Source of the DNA: Streptomyces fuscichromogenes
Lineage (GTDB): Bacteria; Actinomycetota; Actinomycetes; Streptomycetales; Streptomycetaceae
Assembly (NCBI RefSeq): GCF_014645815.1
Contig: NZ_BMML01000009.1
Location: 179,967-243,966 of the forward strand
Length of the DNA: 64,000 nucleotides
Reading direction: 5' to 3'
This document shows, in pieces, positions 42,029-48,894 of the stretch (its first letter is position 1; each line of letters begins with the position of its first letter). Under the pieces are notes generated by a model. It was not told the origin of the DNA. It did no database searches and worked only from the letters and a program-made list of their open reading frames with translations. The position numbers were made by a program, and so were the translations under genes.

Positions 42029-42064
42029 ATCCGGACAGGAATCCGGACAGGAATCCGGACAAGG
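42029..42064. repeat. Triplicated 12-bp direct repeat upstream of SPFH gene
   Basis: ATCCGGACAGGA occurs at 42029-42040 and 42041-42052, followed by a third, slightly altered copy from 42053. It lies in the leader of the SPFH gene, 26 bp before its ATG; a tandem protein-binding array is possible. Confidence 0.6.
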
Positions 42065-42245
42065 ATGAGGACACTTACCGTCCTTACCGGGATGCGGACG
42101 CCGGCGTCAGGAATGCGTAAAGAAACCGGCGCACCGCGCATCCGGGACTCCCGGACACTCGCCCTCACCCCGGCCGGTTTCCGGGGGACTTGGGGAACCA
42201 TGGGGGTGATGGGACGACGACGGGACGACGGCAGGGGAGGCAGGG

Positions 42246-42890
42246 GTGGGCGTGGCGGACGGGTCGGTATTCGTCAGTTACGCCGGACCGGACCGGGTCT
42301 GGGCGGAGTGGGTGGCCTGGCATCTGCGCGATGCCGGGCGTGCGGTCGTGCTGGACGTGTGGGACTGGTCGGCCGGTGACAACTTCGTGGCCCGTATGGA
42401 CGAGGCGCTGAACGGCGCCGACGCGGTGGTGGCGCTGTTCTCCCGGCACTACTTCGACGCCTCGCGGTGGACCCGGCAGGAGTGGGCGTCGGTCGTGGCA
42501 CGGCGCGAGCGTCTCGTGCCGCTGGTGATCGAGCCGCTCGACGACACCGAGGTCCCCGCCCTGCTGGCCCCGCTGATCCGCAGGAACCTGCACGGCCTGG
42601 ACGAGCAGCAGGCCCGCGCCGCCCTGCTCGACGCCGTCGCGGGCGCCAGGGGGCCGCGTACCAGGCCTGCCTTCCCGGGCGATCCCGCCGCGCCGCCGCC
42701 CGGCGTCCCGGACCGGCGCCCGCCGCTGCCCGTCCCCGGCCCCCGCACCGGCGCCGCTTCCAGTACCGGCCAGGGCCTGCCGGGTCCGGACACCTGGCGG
42801 CCCCCCGAGCCACCCCTGTTCTCCTCCCCCGAGGAGAGGGCCCGGGCCCGCGACGTGGCGAGGGCACCCCGCCGCCCCGACATCCCCTAG
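42246..42890 (+). CDS. Stand-alone TIR-domain protein with Pro-rich tail
   Basis: 214 residues. Residues 5-130 are a TIR domain: GSVFVSYAGPDRVWAEWVAWHL (box 1), VVLDVWDWSAGDNFVARMDEAL, VVALFSRHYFDASRWTRQEW with the catalytic-position Glu79, then RLVPLVIEPL. Bacterial TIRs of this class cleave NAD+ or make cyclic or adduct ADP-ribose signals. In many Streptomyces proteins this TIR is joined to NB-ARC and TPR domains; here it ends in a 75-residue Pro/Arg linker only. GTG 42246 has GGGGAGG upstream. The neighbours are SPFH proteins, and macro-domain proteins lie 3-5 kb away. Confidence 0.88.
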   Translation: MGVADGSVFVSYAGPDRVWAEWVAWHLRDAGRAVVLDVWDWSAGDNFVARMDEALNGADAVVALFSRHYFDASRWTRQEWASVVARRERLVPLVIEPLDDTEVPALLAPLIRRNLHGLDEQQARAALLDAVAGARGPRTRPAFPGDPAAPPPGVPDRRPPLPVPGPRTGAASSTGQGLPGPDTWRPPEPPLFSSPEERARARDVARAPRRPDIP

Positions 42891-42942
42891 AACGCGGTCG
42901 GTCGGGTCGTCGTCCGGTGCGGGGATGTCCACCCGGATGGGC

Positions 42943-43096
42943 TATGATCAATACAGAGCTGGCCGACCCGATCAGGGCCGCCCGGTACTGCGTTGGTGGT
43001 CCAAGGAAAGACGCTCCGCTTCCTGCGGGGAAATGCAGGTGCAAGGCCTGCCCGGCGCTCCGTTCCGAGCCCCGTCCACATGGTGGACGGGGCTCG
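42943..43096 (+). ncRNA. Probable small structured RNA with intrinsic terminator
   Basis: Between the TIR gene and a minus-strand small gene, a consensus-like -10 box TATGAT (42943-42948) is followed by about 115 bp without a stop-bounded gene and then a perfect 14-bp hairpin (43066-43079 with 43083-43096). The intervening sequence has short internal stems, for example GCAGG/CCTGC (43035-43039 with 43047-43051) and AAGGAA/TTCCT. The GGGGAAATGCAGGTGCAA segment loosely recalls the core of cobalamin riboswitches, but the rest of that motif is missing. No -35 box is clear. It reads as a free small RNA because the next plus-strand gene is far away. Confidence 0.4.
43066..43096. terminator. Terminator hairpin
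   Basis: 14-bp perfect arms, 43066-43079 and 43083-43096, with a three-base loop. It could end the small RNA on the plus strand and the minus-strand small gene that stops at 43130. Confidence 0.75.
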
Positions 43097-43129
43097 CGTG
43101 TTGTCCGGGTGTTCCGGTGCCGGGGCCCG

Positions 43130-43396
43130 TCACCGCTCCGGCCCCCACTGCTCCGGCCCTCCGCCCCGCCAGTCGATCCACGGTGCCGCCGCGACGTCCG
43201 CCGGGTCGATCTCCAGCCCGGCACGGCGAAGGAACTCGGCGACGTCGGCCACGTTGTGCGCGAGGCCGAGGATCTCGCCGTCCACCCGCACCCGCCGGCC
43301 GCCGGTCGGCGACGGCGGATGCACGATCACCCGTATCGGTCCGGACATGCCTTCAGGATCATCCGGGACGTACGGTCCCGCACTCCAGCCCGTCAT
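43130..43396 (-). CDS. Small hypothetical protein
   Basis: 88 residues with no recognised domain. It contains PIRVIVHPPSPTGGRRVRVDGEILGLAHNVADVAEFLRRAGL-type beta-hairpin and helix patterns and ends in a Trp/Gly/Pro-rich tail. ATG 43396 has GAGAGG six bases upstream; ATG at the internal MSGPIRV is an alternative. It starts about 10 bp after the next small gene and is probably co-transcribed with it. Confidence 0.6.
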   Translation of the reverse strand: MTGWSAGPYVPDDPEGMSGPIRVIVHPPSPTGGRRVRVDGEILGLAHNVADVAEFLRRAGLEIDPADVAAAPWIDWRGGGPEQWGPER

Positions 43397-43406
43397 CCGA
43401 GGCCTC

Positions 43407-43625
43407 TCAGTTCCCTGCCCGGTCCGACCGCGCGAGGGCGCGCAGCTCCCACCATGCGGCGGGGCTCGGACGCCGTTGCTGCCAGTAGGGATGGAAGAAC
43501 ACCTCGGCCGACAGCCGGTGCAGCCGCCGGCGCAGCTCGGTGCGTCCGGGCCGCGCGGCGAGCTGCCGGTAGGCGGCGCTCCATTCCTGCTGCGCCCGGG
43601 TCAGGTCCGCGGGAAACGATCGCAT
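43407..43625 (-). CDS. Small hypothetical protein, helix-rich
   Basis: 72 residues beginning MRSFPADLTRAQQEWSAAYRQL, with LRRRLHRLSAEVFFHPYWQ following. Short basic proteins of this pattern occur in Streptomyces as hypotheticals. ATG 43625 is chosen because the frame farther upstream runs through the dispersed repeat at 43665-43742 and is not coding-like. It is in an apparent two-gene unit with the 88-residue protein. Confidence 0.65.
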   Translation of the reverse strand: MRSFPADLTRAQQEWSAAYRQLAARPGRTELRRRLHRLSAEVFFHPYWQQRRPSPAAWWELRALARSDRAGN

Positions 43626-43664
43626 GCCCAAATTCAAGCACGTGTTCGATTTTCGAGTCCATCG

Positions 43665-43742
43665 GCGCCCTGAAGGGGCGCTGGGGGTCCCCCCGGCCGA
43701 AGGCTGGGGGAGGAACTGCGCGACCAGCCACGACGGCGCCGC
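43665..43742 (-). repeat. Dispersed intergenic repeat, copy 2 (inverted)
   Basis: Bases 43712-43742 are the exact reverse complement of 669-699. The associated hairpin GCGCCC/GGGCGC (43665-43670 with 43676-43681) corresponds to the hairpin of copy 1, with an extra insert between hairpin and core. It lies between the small gene start and the flotillin gene. Confidence 0.75.
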
Positions 43743-43783
43743 AGCCGACAGGACGGCATGGCGCGGCACATCCAGCGGAGCGC

Positions 43784-44983
43784 CTAGTCGACGTCCACCG
43801 GGCCGTCGTCGGACTTCCGCCCCTTGCTGGTGGGCAGCTGGAGCAGGCCGCTGCTCTCGCCCTCCCCGGAGCGGCGGCCCTCGGAGCGCTGTCCGTCGGA
43901 GTCCTGGCCGCCCAGGTTCTGCCGGACCGAGTCGAGGATCGTCAGCCCCTGGGAGACCAGGCCCGCCGCGATCTCACCGAGGCCGTCCGCGCCGTTGAGG
44001 ACGTTGACGTTGGCGCCCGCGAGGCCGCCGGCGGCCTCCTTGACGATCTGCGGGAGCTGGTCGATCAGCATCCGGTCGAGCGCGACCCGGTCGTACGAGG
44101 CCGCCGCCTCCGCCTGGATCTTCATCCGCTGCGCCTCGGCGGCCGCGAGGATCCTGACCCGCTCGGCCTCCGCCTCGGCGGGCCGCACGACCTCGGCGAC
44201 CAGCTGCTCCTGGCGCAGCTTGGCCTGGCGCTGGGCCAGCTCCGTCTGGGCGGCGAGCACCTCCTGCTGGGCGTGTGCCTGCGCCAGCGGTCCGGCCTGC
44301 GCGGCCTGCGCCTGGGCGCGGTCCACCTCGGCCGAGTACTCCGCCTTGACGATGGCGGTCTGCCGGGCGTACTCGGCCTGGTTGCGGGCCGCCACCTGCT
44401 CCGCCTCCACCGAGGCCTGGGTGGCCTGCGCCTGGGCGATCTGGGCCTGTCGCTGGATGGCCGCCTTGTGCGGGGCGGACATCGCGTCGATGTAGCCGGT
44501 GTCGCCGTCGTCGATCGACTGGATCTGGAGCGAGTCGACGATCAGGCCGATCTTCGCCATCTCCAGCTTCGAGGTGTCCAGCACCTCCGCGGCGAGCTTC
44601 TGCCGCTCGGTGACGATCTCCTCGACCGTCATCGAGCCGATGATGGCCCGCAGGTGACCGGCGAAGATCCGGCCGGTGAGCACCGACATCTGCTCCTGGT
44701 CGGAGAGGAAGCGCTGGCCGGCGTTGATGATGCTCTCGTGGTCGTTGCCGACCTTGAAGGCGATGACCGCGCGGACGTGCAACGCGATGCCCTGCTTGGT
44801 CACACAGGTCTCGGTGACCTCGGACTCGCACATGGAAAGAGTGAGGAACCGGACCTTCCGGAAGACCGGCAGCACGAACTTCCCGTGCCCCGTGACCACT
44901 CGGAACGGCGCGCCCCCCAGTCCCCGCCTGCCCCCCGAGATCAGCATCGCCTCGTCGGGAGCGGGTACGCGGTATCCGAACAT
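43784..44983 (-). CDS. Flotillin-like SPFH protein
   Basis: 399 residues. It begins MFGYRVPAPDEAMLISGG, where flotillins have a membrane-associating N-terminus. The SPFH domain (about 35-180) has ALHVRAVIAFKVGND and RIFAGHLRAIIGSMTVEEIVTER. A long Ala/Glu/Gln-rich coiled coil (about 200-330) shows AQAQATQASVEAEQVAARNQAEY repeats. The Ser/Asp tail is polar. Flotillins organise membrane microdomains and oligomerise through the coiled coil. It follows the NfeD-like gene by 12 bp; flotillin/NfeD pairing is standard. Confidence 0.92.
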   Translation of the reverse strand: MFGYRVPAPDEAMLISGGRRGLGGAPFRVVTGHGKFVLPVFRKVRFLTLSMCESEVTETCVTKQGIALHVRAVIAFKVGNDHESIINAGQRFLSDQEQMSVLTGRIFAGHLRAIIGSMTVEEIVTERQKLAAEVLDTSKLEMAKIGLIVDSLQIQSIDDGDTGYIDAMSAPHKAAIQRQAQIAQAQATQASVEAEQVAARNQAEYARQTAIVKAEYSAEVDRAQAQAAQAGPLAQAHAQQEVLAAQTELAQRQAKLRQEQLVAEVVRPAEAEAERVRILAAAEAQRMKIQAEAAASYDRVALDRMLIDQLPQIVKEAAGGLAGANVNVLNGADGLGEIAAGLVSQGLTILDSVRQNLGGQDSDGQRSEGRRSGEGESSGLLQLPTSKGRKSDDGPVDVD

Positions 44984-44995
44984 TCCTGTTACTCC

Positions 44996-45244
44996 TCAGC
45001 CGGCCTCGGCGCTGTCGCCGAGCGCGTCCAATGGATCCACCCACTCGATGACGCCGACCTCGCGGCATCCCCGTGATTCGATCACGAGTACCGTCGCGCC
45101 GACCGGCAGGGGCTCCTCCGACCAGGCGAGGAACGTCTCCGAGCCGCCTCTGACCCGTACCAGGACCTCGCCGGGGCCCATGGCGCCGCGGGTTCCTATG
45201 AGCACCGTCCCCGTGCAGCCGATCACGGCCTCGTCCTGCGGCAT
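44996..45244 (-). CDS. NfeD-like small OB-fold protein
   Basis: 82 residues with the NfeD C-terminal pattern: IGCTGTVLIGTRGAMGPGEVLVRVRGG, EPLPVGATVLVIESRG, VIEWVDP. There are no TM segments, so this is the short soluble form. NfeD proteins act with SPFH proteins at membranes. ATG 45244 has GAGGAGG ten bases upstream, and the gene is directly followed by the flotillin gene. Confidence 0.82.
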   Translation of the reverse strand: MPQDEAVIGCTGTVLIGTRGAMGPGEVLVRVRGGSETFLAWSEEPLPVGATVLVIESRGCREVGVIEWVDPLDALGDSAEAG

Positions 45245-45586
45245 CACCGGCCGTCCTCCTCGTCCTGGCCTCATGATTCCGACGATAGACCCGTTCCGCG
45301 CGGGACCCAACGGTCGGGAGCGGCCGTCCTGTACGCGGGGCTCGGAGCCCTGGCCGTGCTCCGGCGGCGCGTGCCGCTGCCGGGAACGCCTCGGAACCGG
45401 ATCGGAAGCGGTTGGTGGGTACCGGCGGAAGTGGCCGGGGTGGTGTCGTGGGCGGTGGTGGGGCCGGGTGGTGTGGCGCGAGGCGCGGCCGGTGGGACGG
45501 CGCCGCGAAGGGGGAGCCGAGAGATGCGGAGCAGCCCGCCGGCCCGGGGGACACGTCCGAGTCGCCGCCCGGTCCCGCCTTCGTCG
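45245..45586. other. 342-bp gene-free stretch
   Basis: A GC-rich stretch between the SARP-macro gene and the NfeD gene, both leftward, with a G-rich patch on the plus strand (about 45425-45475). I see no convincing gene, hairpin terminator or promoter box. It should hold the promoter of the NfeD/flotillin unit. Confidence 0.5.
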
Positions 45587-46969
45587 TCAGTCCGCCGCGG
45601 GCAGCCCGAGCACCAGGTCCTCGAAGCGTTTCTCCACCGGGGTCAGATCGGTCCGGGCCAGCTCCTGGGGCAGGATGACGATGCGGAGTTCGGGCGTCAG
45701 GGCGGGGTGGCGGCGGCAGGCGTCGATGAACGAGTCCACGATCAGGGCGGCCAGTTGGCCCCGGTCCAGGTCGGTGACACGGGCCAGCCCGGAGCCGATC
45801 AGCGGCACGGCGACCGGCTTGAACAGGCCGTACACCGCCACCGAGGCCCACAGGTTGTCCAGGCTCAGCCGCAGGTCGGCGTGGTTGGACCGGGCCACCA
45901 GATCGTTGCCGAGGCGCGAGTAGGCCGTGGCGAACACCCGCCGGCCGTCGACCGGTACGACCACGGTCGTGCCCACCGGGTAACGGACCCGTCGGCCCAG
46001 CGGCTTGGCCCGTACGCTCTCGGTGCCCGCCGCCTTCACCGCGCGCAGCCCCGCCCGCAGCCGGTCGTCCAGCACGCGCCGCCGCCCGGCGAACAGCCGG
46101 TCGACGAGCTGGCTCTGCAGGCTCTCGCGGCTGATCACCAGATCCTCGGCGGTCTCCGTGTCGAAGGTGTCGGAGAACCCGATCACCAGGTTGCAGTCCG
46201 CCTGCTCGAACAGGTCGCCGCGGACCAGCACCACGTCCGCCCGCTGGCCCGGCAACGGCACCCGGTGCCGCAGCAGTTCGGCGCCGTGCCGGGCGCGCAG
46301 CTCCGCGCGCAGCGCCTCCAGGACCCGGGCGGCCTCGGCGTCGTCGGGATGCTCGTGGACGATCAGTTCGGCGACCGGCAGTGCGAGTTCGGGCCGGCCC
46401 AGGTCGGTCTGCACACGGACCAGTTCGCGGCGCGCGGAGTCCTGGAGGGTGGTCAGGCGGCGTACGAAGGGCACCGCGAACCCCTCGCCGTTGACCTCGG
46501 CCAGCGGCCGGCCGCGCACCAGGGACAGCGCCTCGGCCAGCCGGTGCGCGGCGGTGGCCGGCGGTGCGAGCAGGGCGCCGCTGGCGATCGCGGTGAACCG
46601 CGCGCTGTCCAACTCCTCGGGCCGCAGCACCAGGCGGTAGGCGGTCTCCGGGCCCTGCACGGTGACCTGCTGCTCGGTGCGCAGGACCTGGGTGCCCACG
46701 CTGTCCTGGCCGGGGGCCAGCGCCCGCCGCAGCTCCAGGACCCGTTTCTGGACCTCGTTGCGGTTGCGCTGGTCCAGGTGGCGCGGCTCGTCGGCGAGCC
46801 CCCACACGTCGCGGCGCAGCTGCCGCACCGGGACCGCCTCGCCCTCGGCCGCCACCAGCCGGACCAGCAGCCGTACCGTCAGCGGCGTCAGCCGGACCGG
46901 AACCCCGTCGACCTCCAGCTGTACCGGCCCCAGCACCTTCACCCGGATACGTGCTCTCGCACCGGCCAT
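45587..46969 (-). CDS. SARP-type regulator (winged helix + BTAD) fused to a ThsA-type macro domain
   Basis: 460 residues in three parts. Residues 5-85 form an OmpR/SARP winged helix (IRVKVLGPVQLEVDGVPVRL, VRQLRRDVWGL, NEVQKRVLELRRAL). Residues 100-240 are BTAD-like helices (RRELVRVQTDLGRPELALPVAELIVHEHPDD). Residues 250-455 match the macro-like domain of Thoeris ThsA: VVLVRGDLFEQADCNLVIGFSDTFDT, SLQSQLVDRLF, RYPVGTTVVVPV, FATAYSRLGNDLV, PLIGSGLARV. Macro domains bind ADP-ribose-type ligands, so this looks like a ligand-controlled activator. ATG 46969 has GGGGGG eight bases upstream; ATG 46975 and GTG 46999 are alternatives. Confidence 0.82.
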   Translation of the reverse strand: MAGARARIRVKVLGPVQLEVDGVPVRLTPLTVRLLVRLVAAEGEAVPVRQLRRDVWGLADEPRHLDQRNRNEVQKRVLELRRALAPGQDSVGTQVLRTEQQVTVQGPETAYRLVLRPEELDSARFTAIASGALLAPPATAAHRLAEALSLVRGRPLAEVNGEGFAVPFVRRLTTLQDSARRELVRVQTDLGRPELALPVAELIVHEHPDDAEAARVLEALRAELRARHGAELLRHRVPLPGQRADVVLVRGDLFEQADCNLVIGFSDTFDTETAEDLVISRESLQSQLVDRLFAGRRRVLDDRLRAGLRAVKAAGTESVRAKPLGRRVRYPVGTTVVVPVDGRRVFATAYSRLGNDLVARSNHADLRLSLDNLWASVAVYGLFKPVAVPLIGSGLARVTDLDRGQLAALIVDSFIDACRRHPALTPELRIVILPQELARTDLTPVEKRFEDLVLGLPAAD

Positions 46970-47051
46970 CCGCATCGCCCCCCGGCGGTTCTGCGTCACT
47001 CTGCGTCAGCCATAAGTGACTGAAAGATTATCATGATGCCTTGGGGAATCC

Positions 47052-47990
47052 ATGAGTTCGGGTGATTCCGGTCGGCTGGACCCGATACGGCCCCCGGACG
47101 TCTTCCGGCCACGCCCCCGCCCGCGTCCGCGCCTGCCGCTCGGCACCCGGCGGGCCCGGCAGGTCTTCGCACGCGACACGATGGTGGCGTTCGGCGGGCT
47201 GTCCGCGGTCTCCCAGGTCGTGGGCCCGTTCGTGCCGTACGGCGCCTCCGGCGCGGTCGTCGGGCTGTCGGTGGGGGCGTGCCTGGGCTGGGGGCTGCTG
47301 CGGTCCCGTCCGGCGGCCCGGGTGCGGCAGGTGTTCCGGCGGCCCGACATGACGGTGGTCGTCGAGACGGGCGACGTGTTCGACCAGCCGGCCCATCTCG
47401 TCGTCGGGTTCTGCGACACCTTCGACACCCTGTCGGCCGGCGGCCGGGTCATCAACGGCGACAGCGTCCAGGCGCAACTCCTGGACCGCCGCTACGACGG
47501 CGAAGCGGAGCGCCTGGACGCGGAGTTGAACACCGCGCTCGCCGCCGTCCGGCCCGTCGCACGGGAGGAGCGGGCGGACAAGCCGCTCGGCAAGCTCGAC
47601 CGCTACCCGGTCGGCACGGTGGCGGTGCTGGGCACCCGGCCACGGCTGGTGTTCGGCGTCGCCTACAGCCGGATCGGCAACGACTACGTGGCCTCCTCCG
47701 GAGTGGAGGACCTGTGGCGGGGCCTGGGCGGGCTCTGGGACGCGCTGCGGGGGCACGCCCAACTGGAGCGGGTGGCCATGCCGTTGGTCGGGTCCGGGCT
47801 GGCGAGGCTCGGCCATCTCGACCGGGACAGCCTGCTCCGGCTGATCCTGATGTCCTTCGTGGCCCGCTCCCGGGAGGCCGCGATCTGCCGCGAACTGCAC
47901 CTGGTCCTGCGGCCCGAGGAACTGGACGGCGTCGACATGCGCGAACTGGCCGCGTTCCTCGGAGCGTTGGCGGCGGGTCCGGGCCGGTAG
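47052..47990 (+). CDS. Membrane-anchored ThsA-type macro-domain protein (2TM + macro)
   Basis: 312 residues. A basic Pro/Arg leader (1-40) precedes two TM helices at about 42-62 and 66-84. Residues 100-300 are the same macro-like domain as in the divergent SARP fusion: VVVETGDVFDQPAHLVVGFCDTFDTLSAGG, DSVQAQLLDRRY, RYPVGTVAVL, FGVAYSRIGNDYV, AMPLVGSGLARL. Two TMs plus this macro domain is the architecture of type II Thoeris ThsA, a membrane effector activated by a TIR-made ADP-ribose adduct. Whether this protein is toxic on activation is unknown. ATG 47052 follows GGGG. It is convergent with a TIR-like gene. Confidence 0.82.
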   Translation: MSSGDSGRLDPIRPPDVFRPRPRPRPRLPLGTRRARQVFARDTMVAFGGLSAVSQVVGPFVPYGASGAVVGLSVGACLGWGLLRSRPAARVRQVFRRPDMTVVVETGDVFDQPAHLVVGFCDTFDTLSAGGRVINGDSVQAQLLDRRYDGEAERLDAELNTALAAVRPVAREERADKPLGKLDRYPVGTVAVLGTRPRLVFGVAYSRIGNDYVASSGVEDLWRGLGGLWDALRGHAQLERVAMPLVGSGLARLGHLDRDSLLRLILMSFVARSREAAICRELHLVLRPEELDGVDMRELAAFLGALAAGPGR

Positions 47991-48090
47991 CGCACGGGTG
48001 CGGCGCCCGCGGACACGGAAGGGGCGGAAGGCCCGCGGCCTCCCGCCCCTCCGCACGGCGCCCTCCCCCTGCGGCGCCTCGCCCGTGCGC
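47990..48090. terminator. Nested hairpin region between convergent macro and TIR-like genes
   Basis: Outer arms GCGCACGGG (47990-47998) and CCCGTGCGC (48082-48090) enclose an inner stem AGGGGCGG/CCGCCCCT (48020-48027 with 48043-48050). The whole fills the 104-bp gap between two convergent genes, consistent with bidirectional termination. Confidence 0.55.
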
Positions 48091-48094
48091 TCCG

Positions 48095-48790
48095 TCAGGC
48101 CAGTCGGCGGTAGGCCGCCAGATTCCTGAAGTAGGAGGTGTCACGCCAGTCCGGCCGGGTGTCGTCGAGCTCGCACTCGGCGCCCTTGAGCCGTTCGACG
48201 ATCTTCGAGACGGCGGTCTCGGAGCCGTCGAAGTGGATCACGTTGCGGCCTCCGAGGTCCGCGGCCGGCCGCACCCGGCCGACCTCCACGATGATCGTCC
48301 GCTCCGGGTAGGCCATCAGCGCCATGCCGAGCTCGATCAGCACGTTCTGCCGGGGCTGGCCGGTCAACTGGGTCTCGTGGGCGTACTCGTTGTCGCCCAG
48401 CAGGTGCGGATGGAGCTTGGCGACGTCGTCCGGGGTGAGCAGCACGAGCGCCGCCTGCGCCTGCGACAGCGCCTTCTCGATGACCTCGCCGAGGAACGGC
48501 ACGGTCCCCCCGGTGGCCCGTACCAGCCGCTCCCACTCCAGCGGGCGCAGGTCGAGCCGGCGCAGCAGGCCGAACATCGCCGTGCGGACCTCCTCGTCGC
48601 GGCCGTGCACGACGAAGACGCTGCGCCTGCGGCCGTGCTCCGCGCGCGCCCGCTCGACGAGCTCCGCCGCCTCCCGCTCGGCGGCCTCCCGGCTCGGCTG
48701 CGGGGTGTTGTGGACGTGGTAGCCGAAGCCGCTCTGCCGGCCGCCGAAGAAGTTCTGGCTGTTGTCGTCGCCGGTGTTTCCCTGACTCAT
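48095..48790 (-). CDS. TIR-like (PF10137-type) nucleotide-binding effector with N-terminal G/N/Q/F motif
   Basis: 231 residues. Residues 57-190 match the TIR-like predicted nucleotide-binding family: SVFVVHGRDEEVRTAMFGLLRRLDL, LEWERLVRATGGTVPFLGEVI, AALVLLTPDDVAKL, ETQLTGQPRQNVLIELGMAL with the conserved Glu153, IIVEVGRVRP. Relatives are NADase effectors in phage-defence systems. Residues 7-24 (GDDNSQNFFGGRQSGFGY) are nearly identical to the C-terminal motif of the upstream membrane protein. The gene starts 2 bp after that gene, so both are translated from one mRNA. Confidence 0.86.
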   Translation of the reverse strand: MSQGNTGDDNSQNFFGGRQSGFGYHVHNTPQPSREAAEREAAELVERARAEHGRRRSVFVVHGRDEEVRTAMFGLLRRLDLRPLEWERLVRATGGTVPFLGEVIEKALSQAQAALVLLTPDDVAKLHPHLLGDNEYAHETQLTGQPRQNVLIELGMALMAYPERTIIVEVGRVRPAADLGGRNVIHFDGSETAVSKIVERLKGAECELDDTRPDWRDTSYFRNLAAYRRLA

Positions 48791-48894
48791 GGTCACGCCC
48801 CTGCTTTCCCTGACGAACCGCCGCTCGACGGCTGGTAGTTGTAGCCGAAGTTGCTCTGCTGGCCGCCGTAGAAGTTCTGGCTGTTGTCGTCGCC
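48719..48894. repeat. 54-bp coding direct repeat shared by the TIR-like and membrane-protein genes
   Basis: 48719-48772 and 48841-48894 match at 50 of 54 positions by eye. The first copy codes the N-terminal motif of the TIR-like effector; the second codes the C-terminal motif of the membrane protein upstream. Both read in the minus-strand frame of their gene. Confidence 0.9.

Noticed and set aside
42991..43062. tRNA or cobalamin riboswitch
   Set aside because: A T-arm-like and a GGTGCAA segment are present, but there is no matching acceptor stem or anticodon arm and the second conserved riboswitch box is missing.
43393..43731. Alternative minus-strand frame over the small helix-rich gene
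   Set aside because: It runs through the dispersed repeat and is Arg/Pro/Gly-rich; the 72-residue frame has more protein-like composition and avoids the repeat.
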